From: Neisseriaceae bacterium TC5R-5
GTDB taxonomy: Bacteria; Pseudomonadota; Gammaproteobacteria; Burkholderiales; Chromobacteriaceae
DNA: 64,000 nucleotides
Reading direction: 5' to 3'
NCBI GenBank assembly: GCA_020830965.2
Contig: JACCFC020000004.1
Coordinates: 1 to 64,000 of the forward strand
Shown here: in pieces, positions 44,321-53,579 of the stretch
Layout: every line of letters starts with the position of its first letter
Position numbering within the stretch: position 1 is the first letter of the stretch
Program-made: the position numbers and the translations under genes
The notes under the pieces: generated by a model
Seen by the model: the letters and a program-made list of their open reading frames with translations, nothing else
Told to the model about the DNA's origin: nothing
The model's database searches: none

Positions 44321-47002
44321 ATGTCAGCCAGCACAGACACTACCATTAGCAAAAGCAGCGAGTTCTCACATTATCTCTCTCGGCTGCTCCAAGCTAAGCC
44401 AGCACAACGTCAAATACTGGACGAGCAACTAGAACAAGCCTTCAGCCTTGACGAAATGGTCGCCTATGCCGAGTGGGCCAATTTAAGCACCCCGCAACAA
44501 CTGGCTCCTGTCTTACGCCAACTACGGCAAGCCGTGATGGCGCGTTTGATTTGCCGCGACCTCAGCGCGAGAGCCGACCTAGACGAAGTGGTCAGCACTA
44601 TTAGCCAGTTCGCCGAATTTGTCATCAAGCAAGCACTGACTTGCGCAACTCTGGCACTGCAACATTACGGCGAACCAATAGGGGAAGACAGCACGGAAGT
44701 ACAGCAACTGATCGTGGTTGGCATGGGTAAGCTGGGTGGGGGGGAACTGAATGTCAGTTCGGACATTGACCTGATTTTTATTTACCCGGAAGACGGTTAC
44801 ACCAACGGCCAGCGTAAGACTAGCAACCATGAATACTTCACCCAATTAGGCAAAAAAATTATTGCTTTGATTGATGACATCACTGCCGATGGTCAAGTCT
44901 TCCGCGTTGATATGCGCTTGCGCCCCTATGGTGACTCCGGGCCCCTAGCCATGAGCTTTGCCGCATTGGAAAACTACCTACTGACACAAGGCCGCGAATG
45001 GGAACGCTATGCCTGGATCAAAGCCAAGGCCTTGAGCGGTGACAGCCACGACCTCACTGAACTGGTAAGGCCGTTTATCTATCGCAAATACTTGGATTAC
45101 GGCGCCTACGGCGCCATGCGCGAACTGCATAGTCAAATCCGACGCGAGGTGGCACGGCGCGATATGGCAGAAAATATCAAGCTCGGCCCCGGCGGCATTC
45201 GCGAAATCGAATTCATCGCCCAGGTATTTCAATTGATTCGCGGCGGGCGCGATAGCAGCCTACAGCAACGCTCTACCCGCAGCACGCTGCAACGCCTGGC
45301 AGAACTTGGCCTGCTGGAAAGCTCAGCAGTAACTGAATTACTCGACGCTTACACCTTCTTGCGGCAGTTAGAGCATCGCCTGCAATACCTGGATGACCAA
45401 CAAACACAAACGCTGCCCAGTAACGAAGAAACCCGTCAGAAAATTGCCAGCAGTATGGGTTGTGCCGACTGGGAAAGCTTCAGCAATCAACTCAATCACG
45501 AACGCCGCAAAGTCACCCGTCACTTTGAACAAGTCTTCATTCTGCCAACCGAAAGCGCACCGGATCACCCGTTAACCGAACTTTGGCTAGACATAGCGGC
45601 AGCACAAGCAGAAACCAATCAGCAGTTACATGACCTAGGCTTTCACGATGCCGCGCAGGTTACTCACCAGCTACAAGGCTTGGCGAGTAGCCAGCGCTAT
45701 CAACAAATGCCGCAGGCCAGCCGTAAAAAATTTGACCAGCTCATGCCGGCCCTGATCGAAGTCGCGGCACAATTCAGTAATCCCGACACCACCTTGGCGC
45801 GCATTATTCATTTAATGGAAACGATCAGCCGCCGCTCCTCCTACCTCTCCTTGCTAAGTGAATACCCACAAACGCTGCAGCGGCTCGCCTCACTCTACTC
45901 CTCCAGTGCCTGGGCCTCTGTCTACCTAACCCGTCATCCCATCCTGCTGGACGAACTGCTGGATGCGCGCGTGCTCTATGCCACGCCAGACTGGTCGCAA
46001 CTCAGCACTCAACTGGAGCAACGCCTACAGCAGGCAGCAGGGGATGTGGAAGCGAAAATGGACGTACTGAGGCATTTTCAGCACGCGCAATCTTTCCGTC
46101 TACTGGCACAAGATCTGGCCGGTATGTGGACGGTAGAAGCACTGTCTGATCAACTCTCCTTACTTGCCGACACCGTACTGGCCGCCACCCTTCAACACGC
46201 CTGGCAGGACATCCCGACCCGGCATTGCCCACACCCCCGCTTCGCCATCATTGGCTACGGCAAACTCGGCGGCAAAGAACTGGGCTACGCCTCCGATCTC
46301 GACATCATTTTTCTTTATGACGACGAACACCCGGACGCCCCCGAGCTCTACTCGCGGTTGGCCCGCAAAATGTCCACCTGGCTTACCAGTGCTACCACTG
46401 CTGGCACGCTCTACGATATTGATCTGCGGCTACGCCCTAATGGCAGCAGCGGTTTGCTGGTCAGCTCGATCACCGCTTTCTGCCAATACCAGCAAAGCGA
46501 AGCCTGGATATGGGAACACCAGGCGCTCACCCGCGCCCGCTATGTTGCTGGCGATGCGGAAATCGGCCAACAGTTTGAACAGCAACGTCACCATATTCTG
46601 ACCCAGGTGCGTGAATCGAGCACACTACGCCAGGAAGTGCTGGCCATGCGGCAACGCATGCTGGATAGTCACCCCGCTCACGACAAGGACGTCAAAAATG
46701 CACGTGGCGGCATTATCGACATTGAGTTCATCGTGCAATACCTGATTCTGGCCCATGCACACCAACTCCCGGCGCTCACCGGCAATTACGGCAATATCGC
46801 CCTACTGGCACAAGCCGCCGAAGCCGGCCTGATCGACCCACAACTGGCCGAGCATGCGCGTGGAGCCTATCGGCGCTATCGGCGCCTGCAACACGCCGCC
46901 CGCCTCAATGACAAGCAAGGCATAGAAGTGGACGCCCAGCTACAGGACGACTACCGGCAAAGCCGCCAATTATGGCAACAAGTCTTTGCAGAAAGCAGCT
47001 GA
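44321..47002 (+). CDS. glnE: Bifunctional glutamine synthetase adenylyltransferase/deadenylase
   Basis: This 893-residue enzyme switches glutamine synthetase off and on by adding or removing AMP. Two nucleotidyltransferase domains are visible: the deadenylylase at [18 protein letters not shown] (near residue 133) and the adenylylase at [18 protein letters not shown] (near residue 645), each followed by a GlnE helical region such as [13 protein letters not shown] near 798. The ATG has GGAG eight bases upstream. Its partner, the uridylyltransferase GlnD, is also encoded here at 57519. Confidence 0.96.
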   Translation: MSASTDTTISKSSEFSHYLSRLLQAKPAQRQILDEQLEQAFSLDEMVAYAEWANLSTPQQLAPVLRQLRQAVMARLICRDLSARADLDEVVSTISQFAEFVIKQALTCATLALQHYGEPIGEDSTEVQQLIVVGMGKLGGGELNVSSDIDLIFIYPEDGYTNGQRKTSNHEYFTQLGKKIIALIDDITADGQVFRVDMRLRPYGDSGPLAMSFAALENYLLTQGREWERYAWIKAKALSGDSHDLTELVRPFIYRKYLDYGAYGAMRELHSQIRREVARRDMAENIKLGPGGIREIEFIAQVFQLIRGGRDSSLQQRSTRSTLQRLAELGLLESSAVTELLDAYTFLRQLEHRLQYLDDQQTQTLPSNEETRQKIASSMGCADWESFSNQLNHERRKVTRHFEQVFILPTESAPDHPLTELWLDIAAAQAETNQQLHDLGFHDAAQVTHQLQGLASSQRYQQMPQASRKKFDQLMPALIEVAAQFSNPDTTLARIIHLMETISRRSSYLSLLSEYPQTLQRLASLYSSSAWASVYLTRHPILLDELLDARVLYATPDWSQLSTQLEQRLQQAAGDVEAKMDVLRHFQHAQSFRLLAQDLAGMWTVEALSDQLSLLADTVLAATLQHAWQDIPTRHCPHPRFAIIGYGKLGGKELGYASDLDIIFLYDDEHPDAPELYSRLARKMSTWLTSATTAGTLYDIDLRLRPNGSSGLLVSSITAFCQYQQSEAWIWEHQALTRARYVAGDAEIGQQFEQQRHHILTQVRESSTLRQEVLAMRQRMLDSHPAHDKDVKNARGGIIDIEFIVQYLILAHAHQLPALTGNYGNIALLAQAAEAGLIDPQLAEHARGAYRRYRRLQHAARLNDKQGIEVDAQLQDDYRQSRQLWQQVFAESS

Positions 47003-47082
47003 CTTTAACGGCCAGCAGTTCCCAAGCAAGGGCGCTCCGATATAAACTGCCGACTGAAAAACACAACCTTGGAGAATTCTTG

Positions 47083-48006
47083 ATGTCGATGGCTGATCGT
47101 GATGGTTATATTTGGTATGACGGTAAGCTGGTGGACTGGCGTGATGCCACCACACATGTACTCACCCATACCCTGCACTATGGCATGGGCGTTTTTGAAG
47201 GCGTCCGTGCTTATGAAACGGCCAAAGGCCCTGCTATCTTCCGCTTGCAAGACCACACCGAACGACTCTTTCGTTCCGCCAAAATTCTCGGTATTGCACT
47301 ACCCTTCACCCCAGAGCAAATCAACCAAGCTCATCTGGACGTGATCAAAGCGAATAAATTGCAATCCTGCTACTTCCGCCCAATGGCCTTCTATGGTTCC
47401 GGTAAATTAGGGGTTGCGCCACTAAAAGACGATGTCAACGTGATCGTTGCCGCCTGGCCATGGGGAGCCTACCTCGGCAGCGATGGCCTGGAAAAAGGTA
47501 TTCGCGTTAAAACCTCTTCATTTTCCCGCCATCATGTCAACATCACCATGTGCAAAGCCAAGGCCAATGGCAACTACATGAACTCCATCCTGGCCAATAA
47601 TGAAGCAACAGCCGATGGTTACGATGAAGCATTACTACTGGATGTCGATGGCTTCGTCGCCGAAGGCTCCGGTGAAAATATCTTCATCATCCGCAAAGGC
47701 AAACTCTACACCCCCGATCTGACCAGCGCGCTGGAAGGCATTACTCGCGACACCGTGGTACATATCTCCAAAGAAATGGGGCTGGAACTGATCGAAAAAC
47801 GTATCACCCGTGATGAAGTCTATAGCGCCGACGAAGCCTTCTTCACCGGCACCGCCGCCGAGATTACGCCAATTCGTGAGCTGGATCGCCGCGACATTGG
47901 TAACGGCACGCGTGGCCCGATCACTACCGAGATTCAAAAACGTTATTTTGATATCGTCAAAGGCGTAGATAGCAAGTATGAGCACTGGCTAAGCTACGTT
48001 AAATAA
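47083..48006 (+). CDS. ilvE: Branched-chain amino acid aminotransferase
   Basis: This 307-residue class IV PLP aminotransferase performs the last step of leucine, isoleucine and valine synthesis. It has GVFEGVRAY near residue 36, the PLP Lys in the [12 protein letters not shown] region near residue 165, and the EGSGENIF block near 194. The frame is open from 46972 inside glnE, but the ATG at 47083 has TTGGAGAA upstream and matches the family N-terminus. In related genomes the next genes are a small zinc-finger protein and waaF; here an AT-rich insertion intervenes. Confidence 0.95.
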   Translation: MSMADRDGYIWYDGKLVDWRDATTHVLTHTLHYGMGVFEGVRAYETAKGPAIFRLQDHTERLFRSAKILGIALPFTPEQINQAHLDVIKANKLQSCYFRPMAFYGSGKLGVAPLKDDVNVIVAAWPWGAYLGSDGLEKGIRVKTSSFSRHHVNITMCKAKANGNYMNSILANNEATADGYDEALLLDVDGFVAEGSGENIFIIRKGKLYTPDLTSALEGITRDTVVHISKEMGLELIEKRITRDEVYSADEAFFTGTAAEITPIRELDRRDIGNGTRGPITTEIQKRYFDIVKGVDSKYEHWLSYVK

Positions 48007-48259
48007 AGTAGCAGGCTTATAGACTTTCCGCTGGCGTAGATCGTAACTACGCCATGCGTAGAGTCTCTGGCAACGTTCGCAAATTTCCGAACTATCATGC
48101 TCTAGCATGAGCAATCACTTATATAAGCAAGCAGTCTCATCACACTTAGTTGGAGTGTTTTTTACTTAAAATATTGATTTATTGAAAAAAAAAGCACAAT
48201 CACTCCAATTTAGTTTATTTTACTCACTCAGGAGGAAACATGGCATTCGATGAGGAAAC
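48007..48259. other. AT-rich intergenic stretch with several inverted repeats
   Basis: This region holds no gene. A perfect 8-bp hairpin, TGGCGTAG/CTACGCCA (48032-48039, 48047-48054), may be part of the ilvE 3' end but lacks a T-run. A second palindrome, TCATGCT/AGCATGA, is at 48095-48110. A larger inverted repeat, TTGGAGTG (48150-48157) and CACTCCAA (48201-48208), encloses a very AT-rich segment with a run of nine A. It probably carries the promoter of the broken gene that follows. Confidence 0.5.
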
Positions 48260-48271
48260 ATGGCATTCGAT
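48232..48271 (+). repeat. 20-bp perfect tandem duplication of a ribosome site and start codon
   Basis: The unit GAGGAAACATGGCATTCGAT occurs twice in direct succession, at 48232-48251 and 48252-48271. Each copy contains a Shine-Dalgarno core and an ATG (48240 and 48260). The first ATG opens only an 11-codon frame that stops at 48275; the second opens the frame of the pseudogene. Confidence 0.95.
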
Positions 48272-48975
48272 ATAGCTTACTTAGTTGATGTAACAACAGC
48301 TTTAGGGCGAGGTGTTTATTCTGTTGGTGAAGACTTAGTCTATGGAATTCAACGAACTGGGCAAGGGCTATACTTAAGTGGCCCTAATCGGGTTTCTGAA
48401 ATAGATTATGAAAATAAAGCAATCCTTCTTTGAATTAACACAAAAAGCATTTGGAAGCAACATTACCAACTCAAGCCATCCGCTGAACAAAGAAATAACT
48501 ATTATATTAAAAAAACTACTATAATAATTTCCCTGAAAAAGCAATTGATTATTTAGCACAACAAGCAGGATTAGTTGCAGCAAAACAAGCGGGGCGCTCA
48601 CTAGTTGGCACTGCATTATTGAAACAAGTAGTTAATAAAGTAGTTAATAAAATTGCTATTACCATTGCAGGAACTGCTGCTTTTAAACAACTAGCAACGA
48701 AACTTGGTGTTTCTGTAGGAACAAGCGCCACAGGAGTAGGCATTCCAATTGCATTAGTATTAATTCAGGGAACTTTGCAACGCTCATCTTTAGCTGCACA
48801 ACGGCTAAAGCGTAAAAACGCTACTCTTTACAGTTTTCTGCAACAAGAAAATTTACAATATCTATATTTTCTGTTAGAAAAACCAATGGAGAAATATATT
48901 GACGCAGCAAATTTAGCAGAACAAAACCTTCCATTATTTCAACAAAGCATTCTAAATCTCTATAAGTTAAATTAA
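48260..48975 (+). pseudogene. Twice-frameshifted gene for an unknown glycine-rich, possibly membrane-active protein
   Basis: Three overlapping frames follow one another: 48260-48433, then a frame through about 48408-48520, then 48511-48975. Removing one A near 48411-48418 and one A from the seven-A run at 48509-48515 restores a single frame of 237 codons. The repaired protein begins MAFDIAYLVDVTTALGRG, has a hydrophobic, glycine-rich centre (KIAITIAGTAAF and GTSATGVGIPIALVL) and a basic then helical tail. I recognise no family. A two-helix membrane protein gene follows after 30 bp, an arrangement seen in toxin-immunity pairs. The AT-rich base content is unlike the neighbours. The shifts could be decay, sequencing error or slippage. 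Confidence 0.7.
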
Positions 48976-49005
48976 AAGAATGCTTTATGACTTAGGAGGT
49001 GCTAC

Positions 49006-49227
49006 ATGTTAAAGTTTATTTTCATTCTTAGAAAATTTTTATTTCTTGATGAAATATTAACATTTGCTTATTGCTCTTTGGCAATATGGGGTATTTGGAT
49101 AATATTTGACACTATTACTAACAGATTAATTTTAATTATCACCATTGTTTTATACGTGGTTTTTTTTATTTTCTTCGGTTTTTTTGCCAGCAAAAAACTG
49201 GCAGAGTACTTTAATCACAAAAAATAA
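49006..49227 (+). CDS. Small two-helix membrane protein (possible immunity protein)
   Basis: This 73-residue protein consists of a short basic N-terminus, two membrane helices (about residues 18-36 and 41-63) and a Lys-rich tail (FASKKLAEYFNHKK). It has a strong AGGAGGT site five bases before the ATG, so it looks intact and expressed. It is very AT-rich, like the pseudogene 30 bp upstream. Small membrane proteins directly after a toxin-like gene are often immunity proteins; that role is inference. I recognise no family. Confidence 0.65.
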   Translation: MLKFIFILRKFLFLDEILTFAYCSLAIWGIWIIFDTITNRLILIITIVLYVVFFIFFGFFASKKLAEYFNHKK

Positions 49228-49246
49228 TAAATCCAAGGATCATGTT

Positions 49247-49447
49247 ATGTCCGAATTAAAAGAAAATACCCAACGCTCTATTGATGTAACCCAACATGAC
49301 CTACCCTTACACTGCCCGATGTCGGACATGGTCTCTTGGAACTCACACCCGCGTGTTTTTCTGCCAATACAAAAAACCGGCACCGCCCTCTGCCCATACT
49401 GTGGCACCCACTACCAACTGACCGGCCCAGTCAGCAACCACCACTAA
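49247..49447 (+). CDS. CHCC-type zinc-finger domain protein
   Basis: This 66-residue protein ends in a small zinc-finger domain with Cys/His ligands: HCPM near residue 22, a His in SHPRVFL near residue 34 and CPYCGTHY near residue 49. The family (zf-CHCC) resembles the mitochondrial NDUFS6-type finger; its bacterial role is unsettled. The ATG at 49247 has AAGGA upstream. The gene normally lies between ilvE and waaF in betaproteobacteria, which places the AT-rich insertion just before it. Confidence 0.85.
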   Translation: MSELKENTQRSIDVTQHDLPLHCPMSDMVSWNSHPRVFLPIQKTGTALCPYCGTHYQLTGPVSNHH

Positions 49448-49524
49448 GAACAGCTAAGCAAAAGCCCTGCAAGGTGCGGCACTGCCCGCGCCTGTACCAT
49501 GCAATTGCTCACTGAAATACGGTA

Positions 49525-50550
49525 ATGAAGAAAAAAATCCTAGTCATTGGCCCATCCTGGGTAGGCGACAGCATCATGGCGCAACCTTTGTACCGCCGCC
49601 TGCACCAACGACATACAGAGCTCGAACTGCACGTTTTTTCACCGCAATGGACGCTGCCTTTGCTCGCACGGATGCCGGAAGTGGCGCAAACGCATCTGAA
49701 CCCATTCGGACATGGTGCTTTACGTCTGCTTGAACGCTGGAAAGTGGCACGACAATTACGCCAGCAAGGCTTTGACCAAGCAATTGTATTGCCCAACTCA
49801 CTTAAATCAGCCCTGATTCCCTTTATGGCCGGCATCCCTGTCCGTACCGGCTTCGTTGGCGAGTCCCGCTACGGGCTTCTCAACGATGCCCGTCAACTGG
49901 ATGAACTAGCACTGCCACTGATGGTAGAACGTTTTTCTGCTCTGGCTGAAGATAAAAACAAGACACCGACTTCCGCAACAGAATACCCACAACTCAGCAT
50001 CAATCGCCGCAGCCAGCTAGAGACAATGGCACGCTTACAACTCAAAATTGATCAACCGGTTATCGCTTTTTGCCCCGGTGCAGAATATGGCCCGGCCAAG
50101 CGCTGGCCAGCCAGACACTTTGCGCAACTGGCCCAACGCTTTGCCCAGGCCGGCTACGCCATATGGATATTTGGTTCGGAGAAAGACCAGGAAATCGGTA
50201 AACAGATTCAGCAACTTGCTCATGGCGTCTGCCATAATCTATGTGGCGCAACCGGCCTAGCCGAAGCCATAGACCTATTAGCCCTGACACAACTGGTCAT
50301 CTGTAACGACTCAGGTCTCATGCACGTCGCGGCAGCCCTGAACAAACCACTGCTGGCTCTTTACGGCTCCTCCAGCCCGGACTTTACCCCGCCACTTTCA
50401 GATACTGCCACCATCGTGTCGCTGAATTTGGACTGTAGTCCTTGCTTCGAGCGCGTTTGCCCTTACCAGCACACCCACTGTCTGGAGAACATGCAGCCAG
50501 ATAGCGTCTGGCAAGCTGCACAAGATTTTTTAACACCACTCACAACGTGA
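49525..50550 (+). CDS. waaF: ADP-heptose:LPS heptosyltransferase II
   Basis: This 341-residue GT9 glycosyltransferase adds the second heptose to the LPS inner core. The N-terminal GPSWVGDSIMAQPLYRRL (residues 8-25), the central CPGAEYGPAKRWP near residue 184, and the NDSGLMHVAAALNKPLLALYG block near residue 256 match WaaF. The protein acts at the cytoplasmic face of the inner membrane. Only a weak GGT-type ribosome site precedes the ATG. It stands 77 bp after the zinc-finger gene. Confidence 0.93.
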   Translation: MKKKILVIGPSWVGDSIMAQPLYRRLHQRHTELELHVFSPQWTLPLLARMPEVAQTHLNPFGHGALRLLERWKVARQLRQQGFDQAIVLPNSLKSALIPFMAGIPVRTGFVGESRYGLLNDARQLDELALPLMVERFSALAEDKNKTPTSATEYPQLSINRRSQLETMARLQLKIDQPVIAFCPGAEYGPAKRWPARHFAQLAQRFAQAGYAIWIFGSEKDQEIGKQIQQLAHGVCHNLCGATGLAEAIDLLALTQLVICNDSGLMHVAAALNKPLLALYGSSSPDFTPPLSDTATIVSLNLDCSPCFERVCPYQHTHCLENMQPDSVWQAAQDFLTPLTT

Positions 50551-50636
50551 AAAATAAGGCAGACAGATGCTGAAAACTATTCTAGAATCAGCGATATAGG
50601 ATGATTCTACTCAAGCAAGCCTTTTAGGAGCAAACC

Positions 50637-51155
50637 ATGGCAAGCACGAACAATATCGGCAGCCTCAATGCACTCTCCCCTTTGCCGCCACTACAGGCAA
50701 GCAGACAGCAGAATGCAGCACCGAATGAGCAAGCAGCTGCGCCTGCGGCAGAGTCAGCACCAAATGTCAGTCAGGCGGCGGTGCGCCAGAATCCGGACAC
50801 CGCCAGAGTGGAACAGCAACTGCGCCAACAACTTAGTGCCACTCAGGCACAAGCCTTGCAGCAAAATCAAGCGGCCACAGGCAATGTCAGCGCATCACAG
50901 AGCAATCAAAACACTGGCAATACCACGAGCGCAAATACTGCCAATAACAATCAGCAGCAATCAACAGACAATACAACGGCAACAAACAGCACGACCGTCA
51001 ACAATAACGAACTAACCAATAGACAGGCAACTGCGGCACTAACCCGAACACAGCAGCAAAACGATAGTGGGCAATTGGCGGTAACGCAATATCAAACCAA
51101 TCAGTCACTGCTGCAACCGAGTACATCGCGTCCAAGAATTGCCGAAGTAGCCTAA
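50637..51155 (+). CDS. Q/N/T/A-rich disordered protein of unknown function
   Basis: I do not recognise this 172-residue protein. It is almost entirely low complexity: Ala and Gln in the first half, then Asn, Thr and Gln (residues 85-125), with no hydrophobic segment, signal peptide or Cys. A good AGGAG site precedes the ATG and a terminator hairpin follows, which supports a real gene. Base composition and codon use look like the neighbours. Such a sequence could be a linker-like or secreted disordered protein; nothing more can be said. Confidence 0.7.
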   Translation: MASTNNIGSLNALSPLPPLQASRQQNAAPNEQAAAPAAESAPNVSQAAVRQNPDTARVEQQLRQQLSATQAQALQQNQAATGNVSASQSNQNTGNTTSANTANNNQQQSTDNTTATNSTTVNNNELTNRQATAALTRTQQQNDSGQLAVTQYQTNQSLLQPSTSRPRIAEVA

Positions 51156-51178
51156 TAAATAGCGAGTCAACAACTAAT

Positions 51179-51207
51179 AAGCCGGGATTCAACCCGGCTT
51201 ACGTTTT
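51179..51207 (+). terminator. Terminator between convergent genes
   Basis: A perfect 8-bp stem AAGCCGGG (51179-51186) with CCCGGCTT (51193-51200) and a 6-nt loop is followed on the plus strand by ACGTTTT. It lies after the Q/N-rich gene and overlaps the last codons of the convergent adenosyltransferase gene. Confidence 0.65.
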
Positions 51208-51743
51208 GGGCGCCACATCACATCTGTCACACCCAATTGCTGATTAAAATAACGCGCCAATACAAAAAGCAGGTCTGAGAGTCTATTCAGATAACAGCCG
51301 CTCATCGTAGTCACAGCCCCCTCCTTTGCCAATGCCACGACCGCTCGCTCAGCACGGCGACACACTGCTCGCGTCTGGTGTGCCAATGCAGCTACTCGCG
51401 AGCCACCCGGCAAAATAAACTCCTTCAGCGGCGACAAACCGTCATTGATAAACACAACCAGCGCATCCAGGCCCTGCACATGCTCTGCCGTGAGCGCACA
51501 ATAACCAGGTACGGCTAACTCCGAACCCAGATCAAATAAGTCATGCTGCACGTCCTGTAACCAGGGAATCACCTCCTCTGGTAAGGCTTCGGTTAACAAC
51601 ACCCCCAATACCGAATTAAGCTCATCCACTTCGCCCAGCGCAATGATACGCAAGCTGTCTTTGCTGACTCTGCTGCCATCACCCAAACCAGTGCTACCAT
51701 CATCACCAGTACGCGTCACGATACAAGACAAACGATCAGTCAC
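51189..51743 (-). CDS. Cob(I)yrinic acid a,c-diamide adenosyltransferase (PduO type)
   Basis: This 184-residue ATP:cob(I)alamin adenosyltransferase makes the 5'-deoxyadenosyl form of vitamin B12. The PduO/MMAB signature is present: TRTGDDGSTGLGDG at residues 10-23, then GEVDELNS near residue 37 and the Arg-rich AVCRRAERAV near residue 130. No other cobalamin gene is in the window. It overlaps the upstream acidic-protein gene by 8 nt and is thus the last gene of the pepA-holC unit. Confidence 0.92.
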   Translation of the reverse strand: MTDRLSCIVTRTGDDGSTGLGDGSRVSKDSLRIIALGEVDELNSVLGVLLTEALPEEVIPWLQDVQHDLFDLGSELAVPGYCALTAEHVQGLDALVVFINDGLSPLKEFILPGGSRVAALAHQTRAVCRRAERAVVALAKEGAVTTMSGCYLNRLSDLLFVLARYFNQQLGVTDVMWRPKRKPG

Positions 51744-53148
51744 GCGGCGTATCCTCGCGTTCGGCTTTACCCAAAGACTGTAAGGTCTGACGCAGACTTT
51801 CTTTTAAAGCTTCTCCAAACAACATTTCGTAATCTTCCTTAATCTGATCCATCACGCCGGTAAGCATCTGCTTGGTCTGCAAGTTCAGAGCATCCTGCAA
51901 CCACAGCATCAACTCTTCTTTCATCTGCGGTAAAACTTTTTCATACAGCGAGTCCAATAAAGCCTGCTCATCCAGTACGGTAACAGCACCCTGCCTGCCT
52001 GCCATGCTTGATACCATCATCGCGGCAGAGGCCGCCGTAGCTACGGCGGCAATATTGATCACTTCAACCGTTTTAGCCGGCGATGTCTGAGCAGAAGCAT
52101 TGTCTGCTGACTCCCGCGTTGGTGGCACCGCCACCACACTGTTTGTTACAAGCTCATCTTGCGCAAACACTTCCGCGCTATCAGCTAAGTGCTCACTTAG
52201 TACCTGCTCGTCAACGACTTCAATCAAGGACGGTTCCAGTTGCTGAGGGGAAAGTGTCGATAAACTGTCGGCTACTATCTCATCAGACAAGTGCACAGAG
52301 TCTAAATCTGCAGCACCAGCAGCTTCGACCATCACGTTACTCTGCACCAAGCCCACTTGTGGATTGACTTGAGGTGCTTCACCTGGAACTTGCTCAGCTA
52401 GTCCCGACACAGATGACGCCAAGAACTCTGTGGCTAAATCCGCTTCCGCTTGCCCGGCCAAACCAAGCCCACCACCCAATACACCGGTCGGCAGGCTGTC
52501 CAGTGGAATGGAAGTAAAAGATGGCGCGGAAGCAGCAGAGCTTGGTTCCGGCACAGCCATTTCAGCAAAAGCAGCGGTGTCAGGTATCGTCTCTAGTGGT
52601 TCACTGGCAGGCAAAGCTTCAAATTCCTTCAACTGAGCAACTTCTCCCGCCTCCCCCACTGGTATATCAGCCAAAATCTTAGGCTCTTCCACCAAGTCAG
52701 CAACAGAAGGTTCCGATTCCGCAGACTCGGTAGCTGGCTCTGCTGGCTCTAAAGAAAAATCAAACGCCTGCTCCGACTCATCGGCCTCGGTTACCGCTTC
52801 CGGCAACAACTGTGCCAAAGACAGATCAGGCACGACTTGTTCATTAAGGTCTAAGGAAGGTAAAGACTGTAAATCCAACAACTCCGCCTGCTGCAAGTCA
52901 TCTGGCAGGATTTCTTCACCCTCTTCTAGCAATAAATCAGGAATCTCCAAGGCTGTCGACCCCGAGTTGGGGTCAAGCACTGCCAACTCAGTTTCAATGG
53001 CATTCAGCTCACTGGAAAAATCAAAATAGGGAACATCCACCACCTCATCAGCCAAGGTAGGGACAGGTGACACATCCACCACCTCAGTCAATACCGGCAG
53101 ATTCAGGGTATCCCAAACGGGATCATGGAGTTTGGCCGACTCAGTCAT
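51736..53148 (-). CDS. Acidic low-complexity protein with a conserved-looking helical C-terminus
   Basis: I do not recognise this 470-residue protein. Residues 1-380 are strongly acidic and rich in Glu, Asp, Ala, Pro, Ser and Val with no membrane segment, probably disordered. Residues 390-460 form an amphipathic helical region (LLDSLYEKVLPQMKEELMLW, then MLTGVMDQIKEDYEMLFGEAL) that looks like the folded, interaction-bearing part. It starts 2 nt after holC and overlaps the adenosyltransferase gene by 8 nt, so it is embedded in a conserved operon. A scaffold or adaptor role is only a guess. Confidence 0.78.
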   Translation of the reverse strand: MTESAKLHDPVWDTLNLPVLTEVVDVSPVPTLADEVVDVPYFDFSSELNAIETELAVLDPNSGSTALEIPDLLLEEGEEILPDDLQQAELLDLQSLPSLDLNEQVVPDLSLAQLLPEAVTEADESEQAFDFSLEPAEPATESAESEPSVADLVEEPKILADIPVGEAGEVAQLKEFEALPASEPLETIPDTAAFAEMAVPEPSSAASAPSFTSIPLDSLPTGVLGGGLGLAGQAEADLATEFLASSVSGLAEQVPGEAPQVNPQVGLVQSNVMVEAAGAADLDSVHLSDEIVADSLSTLSPQQLEPSLIEVVDEQVLSEHLADSAEVFAQDELVTNSVVAVPPTRESADNASAQTSPAKTVEVINIAAVATAASAAMMVSSMAGRQGAVTVLDEQALLDSLYEKVLPQMKEELMLWLQDALNLQTKQMLTGVMDQIKEDYEMLFGEALKESLRQTLQSLGKAEREDTPRD

Positions 53149-53150
53149 TA

Positions 53151-53579
53151 TTACTTATTGCTCATATCATGATGTTCAATTGCATAACCACGTAAGCGAT
53201 AAACTTTAAAACGCTCACGAGCCGTATCTAAAGAAACTTCGTCACGTCCAACAATTTCCAGAATTCGATCAAACCTCTCCAGTGAAGCAGGCAGTTCCCG
53301 AGCCAGATTCAACATTACCGGGTGATGCTGCAAACTATCAGGCAAATCATGCGTCAACCAGATCGGCGTATCGTATTGTTCTGGCGCCCCTAAACGACAA
53401 TGCGGAACAAAACGGGTATCACCAAAACTCCATAAACGGTTGCTGAAAACCTCTAATTCGCGTTCGTTGTCTAAACAGATCAGCAAACGTTCTTTCTTCT
53501 GCAGTACCTTCACAGCCAACAGACAGGCAAATGCCTGTGGGTCAGCCACCTTGGTATAAAAATCAATCCTGCTCATCAT
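53151..53579 (-). CDS. holC: DNA polymerase III subunit chi
   Basis: This 142-residue chi subunit links the clamp-loader complex (through psi) to SSB. It shows the family pattern: MSRIDFYTKV at the start, CLLAVKVLQKKERLLICLDNE near residue 20, LWSFGDTRFVPHC near residue 48 and PIWLT near 72. The ATG lies inside the 3' end of pepA (overlap of 17 nt), so translation is coupled; ATG 53576 is an equally good start. pepA-holC neighbourhood is common in proteobacteria. Confidence 0.93.
   Translation of the reverse strand: MMSRIDFYTKVADPQAFACLLAVKVLQKKERLLICLDNERELEVFSNRLWSFGDTRFVPHCRLGAPEQYDTPIWLTHDLPDSLQHHPVMLNLARELPASLERFDRILEIVGRDEVSLDTARERFKVYRLRGYAIEHHDMSNK

Noticed and set aside
48408-48524. 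Canonical -1 programmed frameshift at the A-rich run (AAAAAAC)
   Set aside because: The slippery heptamer is present, but the change of frame needed is +1 (or -2), and an earlier shift of the same sense is also needed, so a standard -1 site does not explain it.
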